64,000 bases of DNA from contig QOQW01000009.1 in NCBI GenBank assembly GCA_003327425.1, positions 1 through 64,000 on the forward strand, in the 5' to 3' direction. Source of the stretch: Candidatus Ozemibacter sibiricus (lineage in GTDB: Bacteria; Muiribacteriota; Ozemobacteria; Ozemobacterales; Ozemobacteraceae). Below the pieces are notes generated by a model that was not told the DNA's origin, searched no databases, and saw only the letters and a program-made list of their open reading frames with translations. Made by a program: the position numbers and the translations under genes. Shown here piece by piece: positions 17,639-26,808 of this stretch (positions within the stretch are counted from its first letter, which is position 1; each line of letters opens with the position of its first letter).

Positions 17639-18505
17639 ATGGTGTTTTCACGGTTATTCCGCTTTGTCATCCTGGTTGGGGTGGTGGCCACGGTCGGGGG
17701 GGCGCTGCCGCTCGCCGCTGGAGAGCGCCATGAGGCGGCGCTGGTCGAGCAGTATCGGCGCGATCTCGAAGATCGCTTCACCAACAGCATCGGCATGGAG
17801 TTCCGCTATATCCGGCCAGGGTCCTTCCAGATGGGCTCGGTCGATGCGCTCGCCCATCCTGATGAGCAGCCGGTCCACGAAGTGACCATCCCGCAGGGGT
17901 TCTACCTGGGCGTCACCGAGGTCACCCAGGCCCAATGGGAAGCGGTGATGGGCTACAATCCTTCGCTCTTCAAAGACCCCGACCGGCCGGTCGAGAAGGT
18001 CGCCTGGCTCGAGGTCGTGCAGTTCATCGAACGACTCAACGAGAAGGAAGGCACCGACCGCTACGCCCTGCCTACCGAAGCCGAGTGGGAATACGCCTGC
18101 CGGGCCGGGTCGACCTCGCCCTGGTTCTGGGGCGACGCCCCCGATCCGCGCTTCGCCTGGAACCGGGACAACGCCGGGGGCACCACCCAGCCGGTCGCCA
18201 CCCGCCTGCCCAACGCCTGGGGGTTGTACGACATGGCGGGCAACGTCTCGGAATGGTGCGCCGATCTGTATGCCAACTACCCTGGCAGTCCGCTCGAGCC
18301 ACCGGCGGTCGATGAGCATCCCGCCTATGTCACCCGCGGGGGCTCGTGGGCATCGCGCGTCGAAGATCTGCGCAGCGCCAACCGCAGCCGGCTGTGGCAC
18401 CACTATCGGCTGTCCCTGACCGGCTTCCGGGTCAAGGCTCGCGCCCTCGAGGCCGCGCCTCCCTCAACCGGTTCGGCTGGTGAGGCCGGTCCCGGAGCCC
18501 GCTGA
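17639..18505 (+). CDS. Secreted formylglycine-generating-enzyme (SUMF1)-like protein, no catalytic Cys
   Basis: 288 residues with an N-terminal signal peptide (FRFVILVGVVATVGGALPLAAG). Family motifs run in order: GMEFRYIRPGSFQMGS, YLGVTEVTQAQWEAVMG, LPTEAEWEYACRAG, YDMAGNVSEWCADLY, RGGSW and TGFRVKAR. In true formylglycine-generating enzymes the RGGSW region is followed by two copper-binding cysteines; here it reads RGGSWASRVEDLRSANRSR with none. It is therefore probably a non-oxidising member of the FGE-sulfatase/C-type-lectin-like superfamily that binds a ligand in the periplasm. A GGGAGG box precedes the start. The stop overlaps the next start (TGATG), so the methyltransferase is translationally coupled. 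Confidence 0.8.
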   Translation: MVFSRLFRFVILVGVVATVGGALPLAAGERHEAALVEQYRRDLEDRFTNSIGMEFRYIRPGSFQMGSVDALAHPDEQPVHEVTIPQGFYLGVTEVTQAQWEAVMGYNPSLFKDPDRPVEKVAWLEVVQFIERLNEKEGTDRYALPTEAEWEYACRAGSTSPWFWGDAPDPRFAWNRDNAGGTTQPVATRLPNAWGLYDMAGNVSEWCADLYANYPGSPLEPPAVDEHPAYVTRGGSWASRVEDLRSANRSRLWHHYRLSLTGFRVKARALEAAPPSTGSAGEAGPGAR

Positions 18506-19323
18506 TGCACCGCCCTGGGGTCGCGGGCGGGGCGCCGGCCGCCGCTGCCGCGACCGGCGTCGGGCCGACCCCCGCGGCCGTCGAATTCGATTTCGACGCC
18601 GTCTTCGCCCCGGACGACTATCTCTATTTCTACGAGACCACGCTGCCCCAGGAGCGCTCCCGGCGCGAAGCCGACTTCATCGAGCAAGCCCTGGACCTGC
18701 AGCCCGCGCATCGGATTCTCGACGTTGCCTGCGGGCACGGCCGGCTGACCAATCTCCTGGCTCGTCGCGGCTACCGGCTGACCGGCGTCGATCGCAGCGC
18801 CGGGTTCCTCGAGATCGCGCGCCGCGAGGCCCAGGCCCAGGGGCTCGCGGTCGACTACCGCCAGGGGGACATGCGCGATCTGTCCTTCGACGAGCCGTTC
18901 GATCGGGCGCTGCTGACCTTCACCGCCTTCGGCTATTTCAGCGACGACGACAACCTCCTCGTGCTGCGGCGCATCCGGCGCGTGCTGGCGCCGGGCGGGC
19001 GGTTCCTGTTCGACGTGCTGAACCGTGATACTTTTCTGAAGCGTTTCGTGCCATCGCTGGTCACCGAGCGGGGCGACGATCTGATGATCGATCGCACCAG
19101 TTTCGATCAGCGCCGCGGGCGGGTCACCACCCACCGGACGATCATCCGCGACGGCCAGCGCCGCGACATGCGCTTCTCCATGCGGTTGTACAACCTGACT
19201 GAGCTCGAATTCTGGCTGCGCGAGGCCGGGCTGACCCTCGAGCGGGTCTGCGGCGGGTATAGCGGCGGCCCGGTCGATCACGAGGCGCATCGGCTGGTGC
19301 TGATCGCGCGCCGCCCAGACTGA
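18505..19323 (+). CDS. Class I SAM-dependent methyltransferase
   Basis: 272 residues. The Rossmann motif I is ILDVACGHGRLTNLLARRG, motif II is LTGVDRS with an acidic residue for the SAM ribose, and later motifs are YRQGDMRDL and VLAPGGRFLFDVLN. The first 60 residues are Ala/Gly-rich and then YEFDFDAV-like. It resembles the Methyltransf_25/UbiE-like group; the substrate is unknown. The start overlaps the FGE-like gene by one base, and the next gene follows after 31 bp with AAGGAG. Confidence 0.8.
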   Translation: MHRPGVAGGAPAAAAATGVGPTPAAVEFDFDAVFAPDDYLYFYETTLPQERSRREADFIEQALDLQPAHRILDVACGHGRLTNLLARRGYRLTGVDRSAGFLEIARREAQAQGLAVDYRQGDMRDLSFDEPFDRALLTFTAFGYFSDDDNLLVLRRIRRVLAPGGRFLFDVLNRDTFLKRFVPSLVTERGDDLMIDRTSFDQRRGRVTTHRTIIRDGQRRDMRFSMRLYNLTELEFWLREAGLTLERVCGGYSGGPVDHEAHRLVLIARRPD

Positions 19324-19354
19324 CGGCCTTGCCACCCCAGGAAGGAGATTTCGT

Positions 19355-21040
19355 ATGATCTGTCATGAATTTCATGGCTCCAGACGGTGGATTGTGCTCC
19401 CCGTACTGTTGGTGATCTGGACCGGGATCACCCTGCCCATGACCGAAGCGGCCCCGCCGTCGTCGGCGGCCACGGCTCCCGACCTTCTCGACCGTGATCT
19501 CGACGTCAACCCCGTGCTGGCCCAGGCCGTATCCGATCCGGCGGCTTTCCAGGCCCACGTCAAACGGGACCATGCCCGGTTCCTGAAGAGCGCCGCCCGC
19601 CTCGAAAAGCTGGCCGAAAGCCTGTTCCGGCAGGGATCGCCCTTCGACCGCGTGGCGCCTGGCGAGCAGCTCACCAATGCCCGCCAACTGAAAGCGGTCT
19701 ACCGGGCCTGGTATTCGTTCCTGTACAACCTGAGCGTCATGGCCGAACTTGCCGAGAAATACCGAGCTGGCTGGAAGGATCCGACCTCGGGGGCTCTGCG
19801 GGCCGCCTTCGAGGGGTATCTGCTCGGCGTCGATGCCAATCTCTGTCGGCTGGCCATCGTGTCGCGGCTGGTCGAGTTCGCCCAGACCCGTCGCAAGCTG
19901 GAGACCCTGCTCAACGAACCCCAGCCGGCGTTCAAGATTCCCGATCGCGCCTTCGAGCGGGTGTCGCTGGCGGCGGTCAGCCCGATCAACCTCTATCGGC
20001 TCTATCGTTTCCACCTGTCGCACCAGGACGACCTCGAGCGGTTCTACAACGGCGGCCTCGACGGCGTGAAGCCGCGCATCGACGTCGAGGGGCGGCTCAA
20101 AGCCTACTACGATGCCTACCGAGCCCTGGCCGATCGCCTGTTGAGCACGATCGCCAAAGAGCCGGCCTGGTACCGGTACGTCTTCGGGAAGATCGGTCAT
20201 GCCCTCCTGGATTTCATCTTCCCCGTCCAGAAGTCGCTCTTCACCTGGGTCGGCGATACGCGGGTCAAGCGACGCCAGACCCGGTGCATCAGCCCAGCCC
20301 AATTGCATGAGATGCAGAAGCACCTGCAGCCAGGCGATATCATCCTCGAGCGGCAGGAGTGGTTCCTGTCGAACATCTTCCTGCCAGGGTTCTGGCCCCA
20401 CGCCGAACTCTACCTGGGCACGCCGGCGCAGGTCCGGCGCCGCTTCGATGCCGATCCGGCCGTGCGCGCCTGGGTCCAGAAGAAGGGGGTCGGCAGTTTC
20501 GTCGACTACCTGGCGAAGAAGTATCCCGAACCGTTCAACGTCTGGAACTCGCCCAATCCGTTCGATGGGAATCCGCAGGTCGTGCTCGAGGCGATCAGCG
20601 AGGGAGTGGTCTTCAGCTCGATGGAGCATGCCAACCATGCCGATTACTGCGCCGCCCTGCGGCCGCGCCTGTCTCTGCTCGACATCGCCAAGGCCATCGA
20701 TCTGGCGTTCTCGTACTATGGCGCCGGCTATGATTTCCAGTTCGATTTCGCCACCGAAAGCGACCTGGTCTGCACCGAGTTCGTCTGCAAGAGCTACGCG
20801 CCGGCCCATGGCAAGAAAGGCCTGGTCATTCCCATGCGCGAATACCTCGGTTCGCCGGTGCTGCGGGCCGACTATCTCGTCGAGACCTATGCCAGAGAAT
20901 TTGGCAAGCCCGATGCCCAGCTCGAGTTCGTCTACTTCCTGAAAGGCGATCCGCAGGGCCGGCCGGCGGTGGTGTCCGACGAACCCACCTTCCGCACCTC
21001 CTACCTCTGGAAGGGAGGGCTCAAGAGCAAGCCTGATTGA
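19355..21040 (+). CDS. Secreted YiiX/permuted NlpC-P60-type cysteine hydrolase
   Basis: 561 residues. An N-terminal hydrophobic segment (WIVLPVLLVIWTGITLPM) looks like a signal peptide. The first 310 residues form a helical domain I do not recognise. From about residue 325, GDIILERQEWFLSNIFLPGFWPHAELYLG contains His349, and ESDLVCTEFVCKSY contains Cys473. His before Cys is the order of the circularly permuted NlpC/P60 families (YiiX, YaeF). These act as amidases or peptidases on peptidoglycan-like or lipid-linked substrates. The gene is third in a run with the FGE-like and methyltransferase genes, and AAGGAG lies upstream. Confidence 0.7.
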   Translation: MICHEFHGSRRWIVLPVLLVIWTGITLPMTEAAPPSSAATAPDLLDRDLDVNPVLAQAVSDPAAFQAHVKRDHARFLKSAARLEKLAESLFRQGSPFDRVAPGEQLTNARQLKAVYRAWYSFLYNLSVMAELAEKYRAGWKDPTSGALRAAFEGYLLGVDANLCRLAIVSRLVEFAQTRRKLETLLNEPQPAFKIPDRAFERVSLAAVSPINLYRLYRFHLSHQDDLERFYNGGLDGVKPRIDVEGRLKAYYDAYRALADRLLSTIAKEPAWYRYVFGKIGHALLDFIFPVQKSLFTWVGDTRVKRRQTRCISPAQLHEMQKHLQPGDIILERQEWFLSNIFLPGFWPHAELYLGTPAQVRRRFDADPAVRAWVQKKGVGSFVDYLAKKYPEPFNVWNSPNPFDGNPQVVLEAISEGVVFSSMEHANHADYCAALRPRLSLLDIAKAIDLAFSYYGAGYDFQFDFATESDLVCTEFVCKSYAPAHGKKGLVIPMREYLGSPVLRADYLVETYAREFGKPDAQLEFVYFLKGDPQGRPAVVSDEPTFRTSYLWKGGLKSKPD

Positions 21041-21093
21041 GGTCGGGCCCGGCCCGCGCCCTTCCCGCGCGTGCCCCGAACCTGTCATTTCCC

Positions 21094-21117
21094 CCTCTTC
21101 CCTTTCGGGGAAAGAGG
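21094..21117. terminator. Hairpin between the YiiX-like and prfC genes
   Basis: CCTCTTCCC (21094-21102) pairs with GGGGAAAGAGG (21107-21117), leaving a small bulge. There is no T-run after it, so it may be an attenuating leader hairpin of prfC rather than a terminator. Confidence 0.35.
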
Positions 21118-21228
21118 TGGTATGTTTGTGCCCCGCCTCGCGACGGCCGGCCTCGCCACTCGATCTGGCCGGCGGCCGCGAGGGAAGTCTTCGACATCAG
21201 CCCGGTCTCTGCCCAACGCCCACCTGCC

Positions 21229-22848
21229 ATGCACCGCCGCCAAGCCGAAGAGATCGCGCGCCGGCGCACGTTCGCGATCATCAGCCATCCCGATGCCGGC
21301 AAGACCACGCTGACCGAGAAGATGCTGCTGTTCGGCGGAGCCATCCAGCTGGCCGGTTCGATCAAGGCCCGCCATACGGCTCGCCATGCCACCTCCGACT
21401 GGATGGCCATCGAACGCGAACGTGGCATCTCGGTGACCAGCTCGGTGATGAACTTCTGCTTCCGCGACACCGACCTCAACCTGCTCGACACCCCCGGCCA
21501 CGCCGATTTCTCGGAGGATACCTACCGGGTGCTGACCGCGGTCGATTCGGCGCTGATGGTCATCGACAGCGCCAAAGGGGTCGAGCAGCGGACCCGCAAG
21601 CTGATGGAAGTCTGCCGGTTGCGCAACATCCCGGTCATCACCTTCGTCAACAAGCTCGATCGGATGGGCCTGGCACCGCTCGCCGTGCTGCAGGATATCG
21701 AAGACACGCTGCAGATCGAGTGCGTGCCATTGACCTGGCCGATCGGCATGGGGCGCGACTTCCGCGGGGTCTTCGACCGGCGGCATGGCGAGCTGCGCCT
21801 GTTCCGGCCCGGCACCGAGCGGCGGCCCGACGACGTGCAGATCATCGGCGATCCGGCCGATGCCCGCCTCGATGACGCTCTCGGCGAGCAGGCGACGACC
21901 CTGCGCCAGGACCTGGAGCTGCTCGATGGGGCCTGCGCCCCCTTCGATCAGGCGCATTTCCTGCGGGGCAGCCAGACCCCGGTGTTCTTCGGCAGCGCGC
22001 TCAACAACTTCGGGGTCCAGGAGGTGCTCGACGCCGTGGTCGATCTGGCGCCGCCGCCCCAGCCGCGCGCTACGGCGACCCGCGTGGTGCGGCCCGACGA
22101 GCCCGCCTTCACCGGGTTCGTCTTCAAGATCCAGGCCAATATGGATCCCGGGCATCGCGATCGCATCGCCTTCGTGCGCATCTGCTCGGGACGGTTCGAA
22201 CGCGGCATGAAGGTGCGGCATCTACGCGAGCAGAAAGATCTGATCGTCAAAGATGCCACGCTCTTTCTCGCGCGCACGCGCACCAACGTCGAAGAGGCCT
22301 GGCCGGGCGATATCATCGGCATCCACACGCGGGGGCGGTTGAACATCGGCGACACCCTGACCGAGGGCGAGCCGCTGCAGTTCCTGGGCATTCCCAGCTT
22401 CGCCCCCGAGCTGTTCCGGCTGGTCGTGCTGCGCAATCCCTGGCGGGCCAAGCAACTGCATCTCGGATTGCAGCAGCTCGCCGAAGAAGGGGCGGTGCAG
22501 CTCTTCCGGCCGCTGCATGGCGGGCGCGATTTCATCCTGGGGGCCCTGGGGCCGTTGCAGTTCGAGGTGACCAAGGCCCGCCTGCGCGATGAATACGATG
22601 TCGAGATCGATTTCCAGCCGCTGAGCTATACCGCCGCCCGTTGGGTCTATGGTACCGACAAGGCCCGGCTCGACAAGTTCATCGCCGACCATCCCGACCA
22701 CCTGGTGCGCGATCTGGCCGGCGATCTGGTCTACCTGGCCGGCGACAGCTGGCTGCTGGAGCGCAAGATCGAGCAGTGGTCCGACCTCGAGTTCCGCAGC
22801 GTTCGCGACCAGGTCGCCCTGGCTGACGGGCCGCTCTCGGCGCGCTGA
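21229..22848 (+). CDS. prfC: Peptide chain release factor 3 (RF3)
   Basis: 539 residues from ATG at 21229, close to E. coli RF3 (529); the frame is open upstream but lacks family sequence. GTPase motifs: SHPDAGKTTLTEK (G1), RGISVTSS (G2), LDTPGHADFSEDTYR (G3), FVNKLDR (G4) and FGSALNN (G5). A translation-factor beta-barrel (TGFVFKIQANMDPGHRDR) and the RF3 C-terminal domain (PLQFEVTKARLRDEYDVE) follow. It recycles RF1/RF2 from ribosomes after termination, using GTP. It is a single gene. EF-G is excluded by the RF3-specific C-domain. Confidence 0.95.
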   Translation: MHRRQAEEIARRRTFAIISHPDAGKTTLTEKMLLFGGAIQLAGSIKARHTARHATSDWMAIERERGISVTSSVMNFCFRDTDLNLLDTPGHADFSEDTYRVLTAVDSALMVIDSAKGVEQRTRKLMEVCRLRNIPVITFVNKLDRMGLAPLAVLQDIEDTLQIECVPLTWPIGMGRDFRGVFDRRHGELRLFRPGTERRPDDVQIIGDPADARLDDALGEQATTLRQDLELLDGACAPFDQAHFLRGSQTPVFFGSALNNFGVQEVLDAVVDLAPPPQPRATATRVVRPDEPAFTGFVFKIQANMDPGHRDRIAFVRICSGRFERGMKVRHLREQKDLIVKDATLFLARTRTNVEEAWPGDIIGIHTRGRLNIGDTLTEGEPLQFLGIPSFAPELFRLVVLRNPWRAKQLHLGLQQLAEEGAVQLFRPLHGGRDFILGALGPLQFEVTKARLRDEYDVEIDFQPLSYTAARWVYGTDKARLDKFIADHPDHLVRDLAGDLVYLAGDSWLLERKIEQWSDLEFRSVRDQVALADGPLSAR

Positions 22849-23169
22849 TTCAGCCAGGGCTTCCGGCGCCGAGGCGGCGATCGCCACCTCGGGGGCAGCC
22901 GCTGGCGCGGCGACACCCTGCCGAACATCGCCAGGGGCCGGCGGCCCCTGACCCCAGATGACCGCCATCGAACGCGCCGCATCTGGCAGGGGGAGCGACC
23001 AGGGCGCCACTGGCAGGAACGAGGCGGTGGCGCGGCCCTCCGCGAGGCCGATCGGCGGCGGCCCGGCCGGCGCTCACCGCTGGGTTCGAAGCGGGGCCGG
23101 GGCATGGTATCATGCACGCAACCGCAGGCCGGTGGTATTCCCCTGCACATCATGCATCGGAGGACCGCG
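22849..23169. other. Intergenic gap with a perfect hairpin
   Basis: CAGGGGCC-GGC-GGCCCCTG at 22932-22950 is a perfect 8-bp hairpin after prfC, without a T-run. A small palindrome GCATG-GTAT-CATGC lies at about 23102-23115, 55 nt before the glutamine synthetase start. No gene seen. Confidence 0.4.
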
Positions 23170-24666
23170 ATGAACGATCAGGTTGCCCTCAATCCCAACA
23201 AACTGGTGAGATTCCTCAACAAGCCTCCTGAAGAATTCACTCGAAAAGATCTCATCACCTTCATCGAGAAGAACGACATCCGCATGCTCAACTTCCGCTA
23301 TGTGGGCGGAGACGGCAAGTTGAAGCTCCTCAATTTCATCATCAACGACCGGCGCTACCTCGATAAGATCCTGGCCGTGGGAGAGCGGGTGGACGGCTCG
23401 AGCTTGTTCTCCTACATCGATGCCAGCGCCAGCGACCTCTACGTCGTGCCCCGCTATCGCACCGCGTTCGTCAACCCGTTCTGCCAGGTGCCAGCGGTCG
23501 ATGTGCTCTGTTCGTATTTCGACAAGCATGGGAAGCCCCTCGACATCGCTCCCGAGAACATCTTGAAGAAGGCCCACGACGCGCTGAAAGCCAGAACCGG
23601 CATGAAGCTGGAGGCGCTGGGCGAGCTCGAGTTCTACCTCTCGTCCGAGCTCGACAAGATCTATGCGATCACGCCGCAGAAGGGCTACCACGAGTCGCAT
23701 CCGTTCGCCAAGTGGGAGATGGTGCGGGTCGAAGCGATGAAGCTGATCTCGGAGATGGGCGGCCGTATCAAATACGGTCATGCCGAGGTGGGGAACATCG
23801 TGTCGGGCGATTGGGAATACGTTCAGCACGAGATCGAGTTCCTGCCGGTCGACGTGCAGGATGCCGCCGACCAACTGGTCGTCGCCAAGTGGGTGATCCG
23901 CGAGGTGGCCTACAAGCATGGCCTGGAGGTCAGCTTCGCGCCCAAGATCATCGTTGGCCACGCTGGCAGCGGCCTGCACATCCACTCGCGCCTGGTCAAA
24001 GACGGGAAGAATCAGATGGTCGACGAGACGGGGGCGTTGAGCGTCACGGCCAAGAAGATGATCGGAGGCCTGCTCGAACTGGCGCCTTCGCTGACCGCCT
24101 TCGGCAACATCGTCCCCACCTCCTATCTGCGGCTGGTGCCGCATCAGGAGGCTCCGACCAATGTCTGCTGGGGCGACAGCAACCGCTCGGTGCTGGTGCG
24201 CGTCCCGCTCGGCTGGCGCGGCGTCGACAATATGTGCGCCGAGGTCAACCCGCAGGAGAAAGAGCCTTTCCATGATCCGATGGCCAACCAGACCGTCGAA
24301 CTGCGCAGCGCCGATGGCTCGGCCAACGTCTACCTGCTGCTGGCCGGGATCGCGGTGGCGGCTCGCCGTGGGCTCGAGAATCCCGAGTCGTTGAAGTTGG
24401 CGGAAAAGCTTTATGTCAGCGTCAACGTCGGCAAGCATCAGGCCCACCTCAACCTGCCGCAGCTGCCCGCTTCCTGCTACGAGGCGGCCGAGCGGCTCCT
24501 GCAGGATCGGGCCTTCTACGAACAGGATGGCATCTTCCCGCCGGCCATGATCGACGGGCTGGCGGCCAACCTCAAGACGTTCGACGACAAGCAGCTCAGC
24601 GAGCGTCTGTTCGGGGATGGCGACGCGCTCATGCACCTGGTCAACAAGTACCTGCATTGCGGGTGA
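23170..24666 (+). CDS. glnA: Glutamine synthetase family protein
   Basis: 498 residues starting at 23170 with GGAGG 7 nt upstream. Family signatures: DGSSLFSYIDASASDLYVVP (the D-G-S-S loop of the beta-grasp region), LGELEFYL (metal-ligand Glu), GHAEVG, HEIEF, GHAGSGLHIHSRL (the GSGMH-type ATP/glutamate site) and NVCWGDSNRSVLVRVP (substrate loop). It condenses glutamate and ammonia to glutamine using ATP. No clear adenylylation-site tyrosine context is seen. The divergent spacing means a type I glutamine synthetase-like ligase for another amine cannot be excluded. A strong hairpin follows the gene. Confidence 0.85.
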   Translation: MNDQVALNPNKLVRFLNKPPEEFTRKDLITFIEKNDIRMLNFRYVGGDGKLKLLNFIINDRRYLDKILAVGERVDGSSLFSYIDASASDLYVVPRYRTAFVNPFCQVPAVDVLCSYFDKHGKPLDIAPENILKKAHDALKARTGMKLEALGELEFYLSSELDKIYAITPQKGYHESHPFAKWEMVRVEAMKLISEMGGRIKYGHAEVGNIVSGDWEYVQHEIEFLPVDVQDAADQLVVAKWVIREVAYKHGLEVSFAPKIIVGHAGSGLHIHSRLVKDGKNQMVDETGALSVTAKKMIGGLLELAPSLTAFGNIVPTSYLRLVPHQEAPTNVCWGDSNRSVLVRVPLGWRGVDNMCAEVNPQEKEPFHDPMANQTVELRSADGSANVYLLLAGIAVAARRGLENPESLKLAEKLYVSVNVGKHQAHLNLPQLPASCYEAAERLLQDRAFYEQDGIFPPAMIDGLAANLKTFDDKQLSERLFGDGDALMHLVNKYLHCG

Positions 24667-24691
24667 TCTGACGACCACGCCCGTTTCGGGG

Positions 24692-24733
24692 GCGGGGCGG
24701 CCGCCGGGAGATGGTTCCGGTCGGCCGCCCCGC
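24692..24733 (+). terminator. Hairpin after glutamine synthetase
   Basis: GCGGGGCGGCC (24692-24702) and GGCCGCCCCGC (24723-24733) form a perfect 11-bp GC stem 26 nt after the stop. The following GCTTTCC is only weakly T-rich. Confidence 0.5.
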
Positions 24734-24793
24734 GCTTTCCGGCGGGCCATGCCCGGCGACCATTCAGTGGCTGGTACCCGCGCTCTTCAAGCG

Positions 24794-24822
24794 TTGACAT
24801 TTCCGAGGGCGGGGTCTAGGGT
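24794..24822 (+). promoter_or_regulatory. Promoter of the GNAT-thiolase-DUF35 operon
   Basis: TTGACA (24794-24799), a 17-nt spacer and TAGGGT (24817-24822) lie 58 nt before the start at 24880. Confidence 0.55.
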
Positions 24823-24879
24823 GGGGGTGAGGGTCTTGCCTGCCGTCTTGGCAAATCAACCTGCGATTGGAGGACTTCC

Positions 24880-25629
24880 ATGGCCGTCGATCTGGAACAA
24901 CTGCTCCGCCCTGTCGACAACCCCGCGCCTCCCTTTCCCCCCAAGGTGGTCACCTTGGCCAATGGCGAAAAAATGGTCATTCGCCAGATCGGGCGGGATG
25001 ACATTCCCACCATCCTGCCCTTCGTCGAACCGCTGATCCATGTCGAACGCGACTACTATGACATCGTCGCCGCCCGCCTCTATGCCGAGCTGCTCGGCTA
25101 CTATCGGCATCGCGTCCAGGACGAATACGTGCTGATCGCCCAGGTCAACGGCGAGCTGGCCGCCATCGTCAACGGCCGTCGGGTCAATCCCCAGGTCGGC
25201 ATGTCCTATCACACCCTGTCGCTGAAGCGCGGCATGCGGGTCGGGGCGCACGCCTTCGCGGCCAAGATGGAATACCACATCGACATCATGAAGCAGGAGG
25301 AAGTGCTGGTCGTCGCCGAATCGCCGATCGGCTTCCGGCGCTGGATGATCGAGTACAACCTCGAGAAGCGGTTCCATATCCAGCATGAGCTGGGCGGGGT
25401 GCCCAGCTATGCCCTCACCCGGGAACTGTTCGAACGGGCCCGCCACAGCCTGATCGTCGGCAGCCGCCCCGTGCCCAAGCCTCTCCTCGAGAAGGCCATG
25501 GAAGCCATCCTGCCGCCGTCCGACCCGCCCAAACCGCCCTTCGACCCGCTGGCCGCCACCCGTGCTGCCTATGATTCGACCGGCACGGCTCTGCGCATCC
25601 AGCGCCGCAAGCTGGAAAGGGGGAAGTGA
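24880..25629 (+). CDS. GNAT-like N-acyltransferase domain protein
   Basis: 249 residues; TTGGAGG lies 8 nt before the ATG. MVIRQIGRDDIPTILPFVEP is a typical N-terminal GNAT strand-helix. YVLIAQVNGELAAIVNGR matches the central GNAT beta strands. EEVLVVAESPIGFRRWMIEY could be the acyl-CoA-binding and C-terminal part. The expected Q/R-x-x-G-x-G/A loop is not obvious, so the assignment is by overall pattern. The C-terminus (KPPFDPLAATRAAYDSTG) is Pro-rich. It sits 3 bp ahead of the thiolase in a three-gene operon, which suggests acyl-CoA chemistry. Its substrate is not known. Confidence 0.5.
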   Translation: MAVDLEQLLRPVDNPAPPFPPKVVTLANGEKMVIRQIGRDDIPTILPFVEPLIHVERDYYDIVAARLYAELLGYYRHRVQDEYVLIAQVNGELAAIVNGRRVNPQVGMSYHTLSLKRGMRVGAHAFAAKMEYHIDIMKQEEVLVVAESPIGFRRWMIEYNLEKRFHIQHELGGVPSYALTRELFERARHSLIVGSRPVPKPLLEKAMEAILPPSDPPKPPFDPLAATRAAYDSTGTALRIQRRKLERGK

Positions 25630-25632
25630 CGC

Positions 25633-26808
25633 ATGCGTGACGTCTATGTGATCGGGATCGGCATCACCAGTTTTTCCCGCCTCGAGTACCCGCTGGTCGA
25701 GATCGCGGCCTATCCGGCCGTCATGGCGATGAAGGATTGCGGCCTGAGCAAGGTCGACCACCTGTTCGTCGCCAACATGGGCGCCAGTCGGCTCAATCAC
25801 CAGACCGGCCTGGCCAGCGCCCTGGTCGACCACCTCAGCCTGACCCCGGTGGGGGCCGAGACGATCGAGAACGGGCCGGCCTCCGGGGCTTCCGCCATCA
25901 AGGCCGGCTGGATGGCGGTCGCCTCTGGCCTGCATGATACGGTCATGGTGGTCGGGGCCGAGCGCATGCGCGAGGCCAACAACCTCGAGACCACCGACTT
26001 CGTGGCCTCGCTGACCCATCCGCTGGCCGAGCAGATCTACGGCGTCACCCTGCCGTCGCTGGCCGGCATGTTCACCCGGCTGTACATGGAAAAGTACGGG
26101 GTCACCTCGCGGCACCTGGCCATGGTGGCGATCAAGAACCACAACAATGCCATGCTCAACAAGTTCGCCCACCTCCATGAGCCGATCACCCTGGAAGGCA
26201 TCCTCGACTCCGATGATGCCCTGACCAACAATCCGATGGTGGCCGATCCCTTGCGGTTCTACGACATGTGTCCGGTGTCCGATGGCGGGGCCTGCGTGAT
26301 TCTCGCGTGCGCCGAGGTGGCCAAGAAGGTCAAGCGTCCGCTGATCCGGCTGGCGGGAGTGGGGCAGGCGACCGATACCCACTGCGTCCATGAGCGCAAG
26401 GAGCCCACCGACCTGCTGGCCGTGCGCGGTGCCGCGGCGCAGTCGTTCAAGATGGCGGGGATCAAGCCGTCCGATGTGCAGGTCGCCGAGCTGCACGATG
26501 CCTTCACCATCCTCGAGATCGCCGAGAGCGAGGAGGTCGGGTTCTTCAAGAAAGGTCAGGGCCATATCGCTCTCGAGGAAGGCTATACCAGCTTGACCGG
26601 CAAGCTGCCGATCAATCCCAGCGGTGGCCTCAAGGCCAAGGGGCATCCGGTCGGGGCCACCGGGGTGGGCCAGGCCCACGAGATCGTCACGCAGCTGCGG
26701 GGCGAGGCGGGCGAGCGTCAAGTGAAGAACGCCCGGGTCGGCTTCACGGTCAATTTCGGCGGCTTCGGCAACAACGTGGTCGCCCTGACCTTCATCAAGG
26801 AGAAATGA
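25633..26808 (+). CDS. Thiolase-family protein lacking the nucleophilic cysteine
   Basis: 391 residues, the length of SCP-x/archaeal-type thiolases. Family features: YVIGIGITSFSR at the start, NMGASRLNHQTGLAS, VVGAERM and INPSGGLKAKGHPVGATG with His338. The position of the acyl-accepting Cys, normally in a CASG motif, reads IENGPASG (Pro82). The C-terminal HN-x-GG-type motif, which supplies the second catalytic His, reads VNFGGFG. So it keeps the fold but lacks two of three usual catalytic residues. It overlaps the DUF35 gene by 4 bp (ATGA). Thiolases paired with DUF35 OB-fold proteins form stable complexes in several acyl-CoA pathways. It could use other chemistry or act as a scaffold. Confidence 0.8.
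   Translation: MRDVYVIGIGITSFSRLEYPLVEIAAYPAVMAMKDCGLSKVDHLFVANMGASRLNHQTGLASALVDHLSLTPVGAETIENGPASGASAIKAGWMAVASGLHDTVMVVGAERMREANNLETTDFVASLTHPLAEQIYGVTLPSLAGMFTRLYMEKYGVTSRHLAMVAIKNHNNAMLNKFAHLHEPITLEGILDSDDALTNNPMVADPLRFYDMCPVSDGGACVILACAEVAKKVKRPLIRLAGVGQATDTHCVHERKEPTDLLAVRGAAAQSFKMAGIKPSDVQVAELHDAFTILEIAESEEVGFFKKGQGHIALEEGYTSLTGKLPINPSGGLKAKGHPVGATGVGQAHEIVTQLRGEAGERQVKNARVGFTVNFGGFGNNVVALTFIKEK

Noticed and set aside
23095-23116. Possible sigma54 promoter before glutamine synthetase (GGCATGGTATCATGCA)
   Set aside because: The GG and GC elements are 11 nt apart, not 10, and the flanking consensus is poor.
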